A stretch of DNA of 64,000 nucleotides from Hofstenia miamia (Eukaryota > Xenacoelomorpha > Acoela), in contig SCFE01000003.1 of the NCBI GenBank assembly GCA_004352715.1, forward strand, positions 595,125 through 659,124, written 5' to 3'. A model generated the notes under the pieces. That model saw only the letters and a list, made by a program, of their open reading frames with translations, was not told the DNA's origin and did no database searches. A program made the position numbers and the translations under genes. How positions within the stretch are numbered: the first letter of the stretch is position 1; each line of letters opens with the position of its first letter. Below are positions 58,201-63,072 of the stretch, piece after piece.

Positions 58201-61200
58201 GTCTATTATTTTTTATAAAGAAAACGAAGAGAAATACTAGTGATCATTGGTACTTTAATAGAATTTGTTGCATTGTGAATTATTTAATTCAGAAATACAA
58301 CTTTGATTTCTTTGGAAATCCAAAAATTAGCCAAAAAATGCTCGATATTCGTTATGAATTTTTAGAAAATTCATATGAAAGTAATGGATGTAAACGATTC
58401 TTTTTATTTTTATGCAGTAACTGCAAAAAATCATTTAATTTTTGTAAATATTAATAATGCTTTTTATATTATCTTATTCTATATTATTGTATACTTATCT
58501 ATAGTTTAATAAAGCCTTATATATATATNNNNNNNNNNNNNNNNNNNNNNNNNNNNNNNNNNNNNNNNNNNNNNNNNNNNNNNNNNNNNNNNNNNNNNNN
58601 NNNNNNNNNNNNNNNNNNNNNNNNNNNNNNNNNNNNNNNNNNNNNNNNNNNNNNNNNNNNNNNNNNNNNNNNNNNNNNNNNNNTATATATATATATATAT
58701 ATATATTTGGTGTTGAATAAATACTGTTGAAAAATTGTAAACCGTGATTATAGACTATAGAATATTTGTAACTACTGAATTATTGTATTCATTAAATATT
58801 TCATGAATTTTTGCTGAAAGCATTTAGAGTTTCTATACATCTGTATTTCTTACCTGTATAAACTGTCGGTTCCGTAGAAGAACTACTATTTGCCGTATTG
58901 AAGGCGGACACATACTTAATTTCGTAGCTGTTACTGGCATCCAGATTTGTAAACGTATAAGTTTGTGTGATAGTCGATAGTTGACATTCAGCTTCGTTGG
59001 TTTTAAAAATGCAAGCAAAATACTCGGTTGCTGTTGTGCTTGGCAGAAGATAGATAGTAATCTTATCAAAAAGTTGTTGGGTTATAAGAATACTTGGAGA
59101 CTCGGGAGCTAAAACAATAAATAAAATGTAATTTATAAAATTTTAAGAAAATATTTAACCAAAAAACCAAGAAATTTTTTATCTTGATAAATATTAGAAC
59201 AATAATTACTTCTGTTGAATATTCCAGCTATTGCCACAACATTAGCAAATGATCGAGTTAACATATTTTCAAAAGAACAGAGCCAGACAATAATTTAAGG
59301 TAAATATTTTGAATCCAAGTTGAGCATAGCACTCCTTAAAATTTGTAGTATTTATTAAAATTCTAGTCTAACAACTTTGATTCCTACTCAAGCCTTATAG
59401 CAACAAAACTAAAGCAACTAGCCTAGGAATAGCCCAAACTTCAAAAAAAATCGGTCCTACATGTAGGTACAATTTTAGTTAATTTCTACCACGTCTATTC
59501 TATTCAAAATAGCAAAAACTTTGACACTTATGAAATTAAATATAAATATAAATTAATAGAAATATGGGATATTTAAGTGTCTGGCTACTTCTAGGATACC
59601 CTGTATAATTTAAGGGACTGAAGATTACATCTGATGCGATTCAATGAGGGAATTTGGGCTTAAGTTTATAAATTGCTTTTAATGTTTCAAAATTTGCTGG
59701 AAAGGGGAAAGAAAATTCGCATAGAAAAATTCTATCCGATTTATCCTAAATCATAATTATTGGCATTAATTACTTCGTCATAGCTCATCATTGATGAAAT
59801 TCGGTAGTATGTTTTCATAAGAGCGACCTGTGTTATTTTTTCAAAGAATACTGGACCGTGCTGATATAATTTAGCATCGCTTGCTTAAAGTCACGAGTTT
59901 GCGCTCTAAAAAACATAAATAGCGGAATTTGTAGTAAATTTGTAAATAAAAATTAGCCAATCAGAAATCTCGTGAAAACATGACACCTCTAAAATATTCT
60001 CAGAAATGAAATATGCGCGACGAATTTCAGAGCTCTCTCGTGAAAATCCAAATCTTTTGTTGAGGAACAAGGTAGATTTCTGGTCGTATTGAGCGCGGAA
60101 AGTCTAGTATTGCTTAATTCAATACAAATATTGAATTGCAAATAAAAAGTCAGATGTAATATGTTATTAGCAAGAAAAATAAAGTAATAATTGCGTTACG
60201 TTATGAAAGAGGCATTGCTAAAATCGATTTGAAAATTTTCAGGTTTTATCAACATATAATTAAGACATAACATTCCTTACATTTATTTAATCAAAAACTC
60301 ATTGCAAAATATGCCACTTAAGTTCATATATGTTCATATATTGTTGATATTCTCATTTATCACTTGTGAATGACATGAACAACCAATTGGTACGCATTTT
60401 ACATTACGTTACCAGTGACTAATGCAACTAATATATTTGAGAATCCAACCAAAAACTAAAAAGGAATAACAACAAAAATATGGACAGAAACACCAAAAAT
60501 ACTATACAAAGTCGTGATAAATTTTAGTAGTTGCATCTACTTGCATTCAGTGCTGACCATATTATGAAAATTAACAGATTCATTGATCAGGAACTAGGTC
60601 ATCCTTATTTACCTGATGCGTTCACAGGTTCCATACAAAACTTTGTTGAATGATAGAAAAGAATTAGCATTTTGTAATGCCAAAATTCTCATATGAATAA
60701 CATTACAACTGACATTGTTTTTCTAACCCCACTGAAAAAACTCGTTCAGCATTAGAGGGCGAAGGTAAAAGAGAGATTAAAATTCATTCCACGTCACTAG
60801 CTAACGAAATTGGTAAATAAAAGCATTAATTAAACAGATTGTAAAGTATATTTATATAGTTTTTTAACCATCTGTTACCAGGTTTAATAAACAGATTATA
60901 AATATTGCACCACTGCTTGCATTGTATTATCAATGCTCTGCAAAATAAAAATTTGTGGAGGGACGAATTTCATAGTTTAAAACACAATCTTTATTCGATT
61001 TGTATCATTTTTTCAGAACAAATTTAAAGCTGATATATACTGGTTAGAAAATTTTGAAATTCTTGCGATACATCAGCTGACATGTATTTTACGTTGTAGA
61101 TGAAAGATCATATTAAAATAGTCTCTTAATAACTAGGACAACATGTACATTTGATTGAAAATTGGTGACGAGGTGTTGTACTGTAACATGGAATTCACCT

Positions 61201-61472
61201 ATTAAATATTATTGGAATACCTGTGTCTGCCTCTATGTCTTCGTATTCTGAACTTTCCACAGTGTTAAAGACTGCAATGAGCTTTATTGTATATCTTGTG
61301 CTCGGATCCAGTGAATCATACAGTTTGGGACTTGTCTCAGCCGCAGGAGTGCATGCAGTATCTCCAGATTTATAAATGCAAGATTTGTAGCTATTAGTAT
61401 TTGATTCAGGTATGAATGTTGCTTGAATGCTCGTCGCTGCTTGAACAAGAGTCATTGATGGCATTGAAGGAT
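29801..61472 (-). CDS. Large FN3-cadherin transmembrane receptor (29 exons, 5' end outside window)
   Basis: A multi-exon gene reconstructed by splice sites and phase; the 29 exons join into one open frame of 2,209 codons plus stop. Architecture, N to C: 16 fibronectin-III-like repeats (F1-F16), six cadherin-type repeats, a membrane-proximal domain, one transmembrane helix and a tail of about 14 residues. FN3 repeats mediate protein contacts, and cadherin repeats form calcium-stiffened rods, so a surface adhesion or recognition role is inferred. The tail is too short for a catenin-binding site, so it is not a classical cadherin. No signal peptide is in the window; the start lies beyond 64,000. 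A further repeat could hide in the gap at 54916-55636. I do not know a named orthologue. Confidence 0.82.
30342..30488 (-). CDS. Receptor exon: membrane-proximal domain
   Basis: 147 bp between TTTTTAG|T and AAAG|GTTCGT. Encodes MDLHFYAFSYGDNRIKEFVK through NLTEYAFQ, homologous over its whole length to the plus-strand exon at 721-867. The domain is not a standard cadherin repeat and I do not know its family. Confidence 0.85.
30715..30894 (-). CDS. Receptor exon: end of last cadherin repeat and start of membrane-proximal domain
   Basis: 180 bp, acceptor TTATGTTAG, donor TTCAAG|GTAAGT. Encodes VGLVRIDTYDQTENTLTC through WPDWQFRIESS. A Cys and Trp-rich strand pattern unlike the preceding repeats suggests a separate juxtamembrane module. 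Phases 1 in, 2 out match both neighbours. Confidence 0.82.
30938..31010. repeat. (CT)n/(TA)n compound microsatellite
   Basis: CT repeat 30938-30970 running into TA repeat from 30971, in an intron. Confidence 0.95.
31076..31247 (-). CDS. Receptor exon: cadherin repeat 6, second part
   Basis: NSQIRYRLARESTYFKINST, then DGRIYKR and VFVQAFDLGSPELSS: the cadherin series N-x-x-I-x-Y, F-x-I-x-x-x-x-G-x-I and V-x-A-x-D-x-G-x-P-x-L-S-S. Donor CTAGCGG|GTAAAT. Confidence 0.88.
31248..31880 (-). other. Intron of the receptor gene
   Basis: 633 bp, AT-rich, no feature seen. Confidence 0.7.
31881..32040 (-). CDS. Receptor exon: cadherin repeat 5/6 junction
   Basis: VAINVLDQNDVRPFLL carries the calcium-binding D-x-N-D linker motif (here DQND, with Val-Arg before the Pro). 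The next repeat starts with EMPFNVSNDYFTKIQIAAQE. Phase 0 in, 1 out; donor TTTAT|GTATGA. Confidence 0.85.
32041..33084 (-). other. Intron of the receptor gene
   Basis: 1,044 bp. The 86-codon frame at 32016-32276 is read-through from the exon. No transposon domain recognised. Confidence 0.65.
33085..33317 (-). CDS. Receptor exon: cadherin repeat 5, main part
   Basis: VVQVSATDADYND is the A-x-D-x-D calcium motif. ELFYHIPDTEKSVFFNINSE, TGIITVKYPFDRE and FTVEAIDNGT give the strand order of a full cadherin repeat. Phase 2-nt in, 0 out; donor AAGCTA|GTAAGC. Confidence 0.9.
33553..33814 (-). CDS. Receptor exon: cadherin repeat 4 end and repeat 5 start
   Basis: KIQAVDSKGLT, VINMNDNYPVFSRALYE and VAENSVR are the A-x-D, N-D-N-x-P-x-F and E-N motifs in order. 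It joins the next exon as ENSVR-DTFVVQVSATDAD, which restores the canonical cadherin boundary and confirms the splice. Confidence 0.9.
33815..34788 (-). other. Intron of the receptor gene
   Basis: 974 bp. The plus-strand frame at 34053-34253 has ordinary non-coding composition. Nothing else recognised. Confidence 0.65.
34789..34959 (-). CDS. Receptor exon: cadherin repeat 4, first part
   Basis: 171 bp, phase 0 at both ends. TTSVENSLLPTGK, then LRTQDPDAPD and HVDSIVYNLI: E-N, D-x-D and I-x-Y-x-L positions of a cadherin repeat, somewhat degenerate at the A-x-D position. Donor TTTGAG|GTAAAA. Confidence 0.82.
34960..35898 (-). other. Intron of the receptor gene
   Basis: 939 bp, no feature recognised. 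Confidence 0.65.
35899..36116 (-). CDS. Receptor exon: cadherin repeat 3 end and repeat 4 start
   Basis: DGKIYITANSVFDFE, YHLTISVTNI and VNVTDVNESPFFVAS give G-x-I, the aliphatic strand and D-x-N-x-x-P-x-F. Starts after TTTTAG with two bases that complete a GAT codon begun in the upstream exon. Donor GATTTG|GTAAAT. Confidence 0.86.
36117..36157 (-). other. 41-bp GC-AG intron
   Basis: Read on the minus strand the donor is ACTG|GCAAGT and the acceptor is TTTTAG. Only this pairing keeps the frame and joins FEINT to DGKIYITA; read-through hits a TAG, and the alternative GT a few bases on gives a stop. Confidence 0.78.
36158..36484 (-). CDS. Receptor exon: cadherin repeat 2 end and repeat 3 start
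   Basis: 327 bp, the longest exon. AELRIRWNAMLNHEVKSVYV, LQLIASDG, VNILDLFDVHPNIINL (a degenerate D-x-N-D), ISIEENQHYPENTLL, then FKIESATDNQGN and FEINT. The upstream boundary is CTAG|GC with phase matching exon 37338-37496. Confidence 0.88.
36485..37337 (-). other. Intron of the receptor gene
   Basis: 853 bp. A donor-like ACTTAC near 36990 has no open frame leading to it, so I see no hidden exon. Confidence 0.6.
37338..37496 (-). CDS. Receptor exon: cadherin repeat 2, first part
   Basis: DVIFTLIATDPDNDETISPL is the A-T-D-P-D-x-D calcium motif, followed by LSFRLEGAENQFELVNANV. Of the possible donors, TTTTA|GTAAGG is the one giving the phase needed by the next exon (NFS-AELRIRW). The later AAG|GTCGCG would cause a stop. 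Confidence 0.82.
37497..38043 (-). other. Intron of the receptor gene with (TA)n run
   Basis: 547 bp. A (TA)n microsatellite at about 37852-37899 is the only recognisable feature. Confidence 0.7.
38044..38247 (-). CDS. Receptor exon: cadherin repeat 1 end and repeat 2 start
   Basis: GELFLAANSNIDFEHLA, SIIVENVNDENPTWINLP and ISVNENSK: G-x-L, N-D-E-N-P and E-N motifs in cadherin order. Donor AAAAT|GTATGT; acceptor TCAATAG. 204 bp. Confidence 0.88.
38248..39756 (-). other. Intron of the receptor gene with gap in (TA)n
   Basis: Holds (TA)n on both sides of a 100-N gap (38306-38405) and about 1.3 kb of AT-rich sequence. The flanking exons already join in phase, so no missing exon is required. 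Confidence 0.65.
38306..38405. other. Assembly gap (100 N)
   Basis: Round-number gap inside a (TA)n tract. Confidence 0.99.
39757..39927 (-). CDS. Receptor exon: first cadherin repeat, N-terminal part
   Basis: WLIEIETVQTELRISES through YFKIGLASG, which joins the next exon as GLASGELFLAAN (F-x-I...G-x-L). The calcium motifs of a typical repeat start are poorly kept; it lies directly after the last FN3 repeat and may be a transitional domain. Acceptor ATTTTAG, donor TCTG|GTAGGT. Confidence 0.82.
40023..40292 (-). CDS. Receptor exon F16: canonical FN3 repeat
   Basis: 270 bp, phase 1-1. Closest of all to textbook FN3: PNAVSVSEFSWNNITFNWTQ (strand B Trp), then IENLNEATSYTLEVKA with the conserved L...Y-x-L-x-V. 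No Cys pair. It is the membrane-most FN3 and joins the cadherin part. Confidence 0.9.
40293..41171 (-). other. Intron of the receptor gene
   Basis: 879 bp. Frames at 40735-41006 are unrelated to the receptor frame and look non-coding. Confidence 0.65.
41172..41426 (-). CDS. Receptor exon F15: FN3-like repeat without Cys pair
   Basis: 255 bp. ITAITIINFNTTLINITFGV then NLIPGEQYAMEIHAVYKG. The position of the Cys pair is occupied by YEGEIYLTSATADAKTT, so the disulfide is absent in this repeat. Confidence 0.87.
41488..41742 (-). CDS. Receptor exon F14: FN3-like repeat, C-x9-C
   Basis: 255 bp. YDVCIYLSSGARSCTY has one more residue between the cysteines than the other repeats. TFSSLLPGEDYIIEVQASFQ follows. 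Separated from F15 by a 61-bp intron. Confidence 0.9.
41743..42239 (-). other. Intron of the receptor gene
   Basis: 497 bp, no feature recognised. Confidence 0.65.
42240..42494 (-). CDS. Receptor exon F13: FN3-like repeat
   Basis: 255 bp; not an obvious long frame because of early stops outside the splice sites. FEICYYLTGSGSC gives the C-x8-C pair; TFSALTPSEDYTIKVVAINE follows. Acceptor ATACCTAG, donor ACAG|GTTCAG. Confidence 0.88.
42541..42795 (-). CDS. Receptor exon F12: FN3-like repeat
   Basis: 255 bp, only 46 bp of intron before F13. YEACIYKTGESECTP pair, TFSSLTASTSYVVKYMAVYQ, ending in ...LYTG at a G|GTACAC donor. Confidence 0.88.
42796..43399 (-). other. Intron of the receptor gene
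   Basis: 604 bp, no feature recognised. Confidence 0.65.
43400..43654 (-). CDS. Receptor exon F11: FN3-like repeat
   Basis: 255 bp. FKICIHETGNDICAP pair; TFLSLSASTEHTIKLVAVFQ. Starts APAKPTMTITTQLYD, the same beginning as several neighbours, so probably from unit duplication. Confidence 0.9.
43655..44858 (-). other. Intron with Tc1/mariner-like end and (TA)n runs
   Basis: 1,204 bp. It contains a single transposon-like terminus at 43841 and (TA)n runs at about 43823-43840, 44203-44227 and 44288-44310, with a poly-G tract at about 44229-44238. Confidence 0.7.
43841..44202. mobile_element. Possible one-ended Tc1/mariner-like remnant
   Basis: Starts right after a (TA)n run with CAGGGCGTCCCAAAAGTAGT, resembling the TIR of the element at 31-619 (CAGGGTGTAACAAAAGTAAC). 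No matching inverted copy lies nearby; the right limit is set by the next (TA)n run and is a guess. Confidence 0.4.
44859..45113 (-). CDS. Receptor exon F10: FN3-like repeat
   Basis: 255 bp. YKSCSYETGTTACIP pair; TFESLTASKSYNVRVIAIYK. Acceptor GATTTTAAG, donor CACTG|GTAAGT. Confidence 0.9.
45270..45305. repeat. (TA)n microsatellite
   Basis: TA run immediately left of the long-TIR transposon. Confidence 0.9.
45306..46135. mobile_element. DNA transposon with imperfect long TIRs (about 90 bp), TA-flanked
   Basis: The left end (45306-45392) and the reverse complement of the right end (46049-46135) align along their length: GGTGG near the tips, then ACAATT-TGATAATAATAAACTTT, then AAGCTTAACTAA. 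Both ends abut TATATA. The 830-bp body has a minus-strand frame (45589-45777) with WFVQDETPPKAAELQ, which may echo the catalytic Q-D-x-x-x-P-H motif of mariner transposases. Probably an old, internally deleted Tc1/mariner-like element. Confidence 0.7.
45589..45777 (-). pseudogene. Possible transposase remnant in the long-TIR element
   Basis: 62 codons. PLWFVQDETPP resembles the second catalytic Asp region of mariner-type transposases (W-x-Q-Q-D-x-A-x-P-H). The rest does not align convincingly, so the assignment is weak. Confidence 0.3.
46600..46851 (-). CDS. Receptor exon F9: FN3-like repeat
   Basis: 252 bp, one codon shorter than most. FKVCIYEAEDSECTP pair; TFSSLTPSTNHFVKLIAVFQ; ends NNMYTG at donor CAG|GTAAAG. 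Confidence 0.9.
46852..47669 (-). other. Intron of the receptor gene
   Basis: 818 bp, no feature recognised. Confidence 0.65.
47670..47924 (-). CDS. Receptor exon F8: FN3-like repeat
   Basis: 255 bp. YKACIYVSTISECTL pair; TFNGLAASTSYTLRFAATYE. Begins APLVPTVTIQDQFAESITV. Confidence 0.9.
48228..48482 (-). CDS. Receptor exon F7: FN3-like repeat
   Basis: 255 bp. FKACIYKLGESPCSM pair; TFPGLDASTGYAIRLIGINS; ends NNGVYTG. It shares the VTSQLFNTI/VTSQLYNSI start with F9. Confidence 0.9.
48483..49750 (-). other. Intron of the receptor gene
   Basis: 1,268 bp. It holds a short GC-rich patch near 49055-49120 (GGCGCGGGATGT, TGGGCCTGGGGCGGC) that stands out from the AT-rich background. No domain recognised. 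Confidence 0.6.
49751..50005 (-). CDS. Receptor exon F6: FN3-like repeat
   Basis: 255 bp. YKACIYETTRTPCTL pair; TFTSLSASTEHIIRYAAVHQ; ends SSVYTG. Donor CCG|GTAAGT. Confidence 0.9.
50006..51286 (-). other. Intron of the receptor gene
   Basis: 1,281 bp. ATACCCTGTATATA near 51168-51181 resembles a mariner terminus but has no partner. Otherwise featureless. Confidence 0.6.
51287..51541 (-). CDS. Receptor exon F5: FN3-like repeat
   Basis: 255 bp. FKVCIYATGTSTCTP pair; TFSSLQPSTSYNIKVEAVHN; ends TDVFTG. Acceptor TTTTCAG, donor ACAG|GTATAT. Confidence 0.9.
51542..54043 (-). other. Large intron with (TA)n runs and an RNase H fragment
   Basis: 2,502 bp. (TA)n at about 51759-51786 (followed by a single N at 51787), 52170-52211 and 53883-53902. 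The plus-strand retroelement piece at 53071-53325 is listed separately. Confidence 0.7.
53071..53325 (+). pseudogene. Retroelement RNase H fragment
   Basis: ICTDSQPLYEAA, then ILLWINNPEIQWIPSAKNLA and NEPSKGAN follow the RNase H order: T-D-S, a hydrophobic strand with I-x-W-I-P, then N-E-x-(S/A)-x-x-A. The rest of the element is not recognisable. Antisense to the host gene. Confidence 0.5.
54044..54268 (-). CDS. Receptor exon F4: shortened FN3-like repeat
   Basis: 225 bp, 30 bp shorter than the common length and still in frame. YKACSFATTDPETF shows that ten residues including the second Cys are missing. TFTSLAASSEYKVKYSAVYE is kept. Donor ACAG|GTAACA. Confidence 0.87.
54531..56096. repeat. 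CTTTAAAG-palindrome minisatellite spanning a gap
   Basis: The 8-mer CTTTAAAG occurs at 54531, 54572, 54599, 55892, 55913, 55976, 55996, 56079 and 56089. GGTTCTTTAAA units at 55889 and 55951 give a period of about 62 bp. The array is degenerate and probably continues through the N-run. Confidence 0.7.
54916..55636. other. Assembly gap (721 N)
   Basis: Largest gap in the window, inside the palindrome-rich minisatellite. Confidence 0.99.
56135..56350 (+). pseudogene. LINE reverse transcriptase fragment
   Basis: FGVILDEKLTFAAHIHEL corresponds to the L-G-V-x-x-D-x-x-L-x-F-x-x-H-I motif after the catalytic DD of jockey/CR1/L2-type RTs. The following residues, with stops, fit the thumb. Short and decayed, in the intron antisense to the receptor. 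Confidence 0.55.
56603..57146. repeat. Inverted repeat pair around GGCGGATTCCGC
   Basis: TACCGGGTGGAGGGAGGGCGGATTCCGC (left, 56606-56633) is partly matched by the reverse complement of GGCGGAATCCGCCCCCTCGGTA (57125-57146). The right core is itself palindromic. It could be the ends of a non-autonomous element. Note: GC-rich in an AT-rich intron. Confidence 0.35.
57682..57936 (-). CDS. Receptor exon F3: FN3-like repeat
   Basis: 255 bp, found from splice sites. APSVPTITITQSLSTSIKVT, FKLCIYLASGSSCTL pair, TFSGLTPSSEYIIHIVAVFQ; donor ACTG|GTTAGA. Confidence 0.88.
58035..58454 (+). pseudogene. 5'-truncated LINE fragment, C-terminal domain of ORF2
   Basis: 139 open codons beginning LIYYKLLPVSLFLQLKDVHQ, then IIHGKYDF and a basic segment, matching the C-terminal region after the RT of L2/CR1/jockey-like LINEs (L-P-L-x-x-x-x-x-x-x-D...L-x-x-I-x-x-G-x-x-D). 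The 3' end continues to about 58528 as AATAAAGCCTTATATATA, ending in a (TA)n tract that runs into the gap. Inserted antisense in the receptor intron. Confidence 0.6.
58529..58683. other. Assembly gap (155 N)
   Basis: Gap flanked on both sides by (TA)n. Confidence 0.99.
58854..59108 (-). CDS. Receptor exon F2: FN3-like repeat
   Basis: 255 bp in a frame different from the longest open frame here. APESPSILITQQLFDKITIY, YFACIFKTNEAECQL pair, TFTNLDASNSYEIKYVSAFN. Donor ACAG|GTAAGA. Confidence 0.88.
59109..61220 (-). other. Large intron of the receptor gene
   Basis: 2,112 bp. A lone mariner-like terminus at about 59577-59604 is the only feature I recognise. Confidence 0.6.
59577..59604. mobile_element. 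Single Tc1/mariner-like terminus
   Basis: The reverse complement reads ACAGGGTATCCTAGAAGTAG followed by CCAGACAC, close to the TIR of the 31-619 element, and is followed by TA. No opposite end found within several hundred bases. Confidence 0.45.
61221..61472 (-). CDS. Receptor exon F1: most N-terminal FN3-like repeat in the window
   Basis: 252 bp. DPSMPSMTLVQAATSIQATF, YKSCIYKSGDTACTP pair, LYDSLDPSTRYTIKLIAVFN. Its acceptor (GATTTAG|AT) demands a further upstream exon ending in one base, which is not in the window. Confidence 0.88.
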
Positions 61473-63072
61473 CTAAATCAAAACGACAATATACAAATAC
61501 ATTTTTGTTTAAGCCAGAAATCAAAATATATATCTTTCCATACCCATTCAACAGATGCATAGAAGACATCCTGCAGTTTACTTTAGACTTTTGAAAACAA
61601 ACTTACAAAGGTGCCTACGCCCGCCTCTTAAAAAAAGATGGAAATGGGTCACTTTTTGAACCAACAACCGACCCGACAGATTAAAAGAAATTGTTTGTTT
61701 AATACGCACAGTATATTTTAGCATAAAAGTACCAATAAACAATCAATATAAAATCAAAAATGATTATAATCTTTAAGATTTTCAAAGATTCAGATGCTTG
61801 ACGTCTTAAGTTTTCCCTAAATCTGTTAGTTTTCTTCAATCTTAGTGATTATAAATGACCGACGAGCTCAATCGAGTCGAATTTTGACGCACATTCCTGA
61901 TGGTATATTATCGCATTACAAAATTGAGCACAATCCACTTGCGCATATACAAACCCACACTTATGCTTATGATTGATACTATAATGATTAGAAACTCAGC
62001 AGAAACTTAATGTAATAACATTTGGAAAAATAGTGAGAAATTTAATGCAAATACTTCATTACAGTTTTTAATTTGCAACATCTGATTTAACTGGAAGTGT
62101 AAGAACCAAAAGTTGCAGCTGTTGATTATGTACTAAATACGTATATTTATATTTTACCCAATTTCTTCAGTCATTGCTAGTTTAAATGTTTAGCAAATTG
62201 TGTTGTTATAGTTCTTGAGCAAATCCATAACAATTTGTGATTTAGAATAGAACACCTAATGCTAAAAGCTGAAAAAGCAAAATTTCAAATGCATGTAAAC
62301 ATTGCTTTAAGGCGTAGTGCGCACTAGTCAATTTTTAATTTACGTAAATACGAAACTATTTAGTTTACAAAATAGAACACAGAGATTTCTTTATGTCAAC
62401 GCGCATTAGCAATTTAATGATCACAGAAATTAAAAGATTCCCGCTTGATCTATTTTCGCGTTGATTAAACTGTTGACACATAAAATAGAACATAGCGTTT
62501 TCAATGGACGTTAATTAATTGAACGATTCGTAATGATGAGAGGCATTGATTCATTCGGAAGCTAGCTTCGAATTATAACTTATAGTTAAGGATTAGTTTA
62601 AAAAAAATTATAGCCATAGCATTATAAAGAGAAGTTTTTATAATAATTGGACTGAATTAATTGACTTGGAACAAGAAGAATCAAGCTATTATTTAGCTCA
62701 TTACCTGCATTAAATTCCAGATGTTTTATTTTATTTAACCAACTGGTTCTCTGCCTGATAGTGAACAATATGTGTAAGTATATGCAACATTTCACATTGT
62801 TTAGCCTAAATGTACATGTATAATCTAAATTTTGAAGATGCAAACGCATATTTTTCCATGCTACTGTCATTTACGTCACGGTACATGTGAGGCCTGGCGC
62901 GGGATGTCAATTCGGGGCCCCAACTTAACTCCCAAATTTATGGATCAAATTTTCAGTGACCGCTTTGGTGTATACTAGATTCTTTCATACTAAACATTTT
63001 GTACCTCATAACTATTGGATCTCCAAAAGAGTCTAAAATTGTTTATTAAAGATTTTAATCTAATATTGGGGC
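61473..63072. other. Region between F1 and the Tc1 transposase, probably intronic
   Basis: 1.6 kb, AT-rich. A GC-rich patch near 62890-62925 shares CTGGCGCGGGATGT with 49060. No exon recognised. Confidence 0.5.

Larger units (their letters stand above)
57937..58853 (-). other. Intron with LINE fragment and gap
   Basis: 917 bp including 155 N. The plus-strand LINE C-terminus is listed separately. Confidence 0.7.

Noticed and set aside
58833-59069. 78-codon minus-strand frame
   Set aside because: It overlaps FN3 exon F2 in the wrong frame; the splice-consistent frame gives the FN3-like sequence with its Cys pair.
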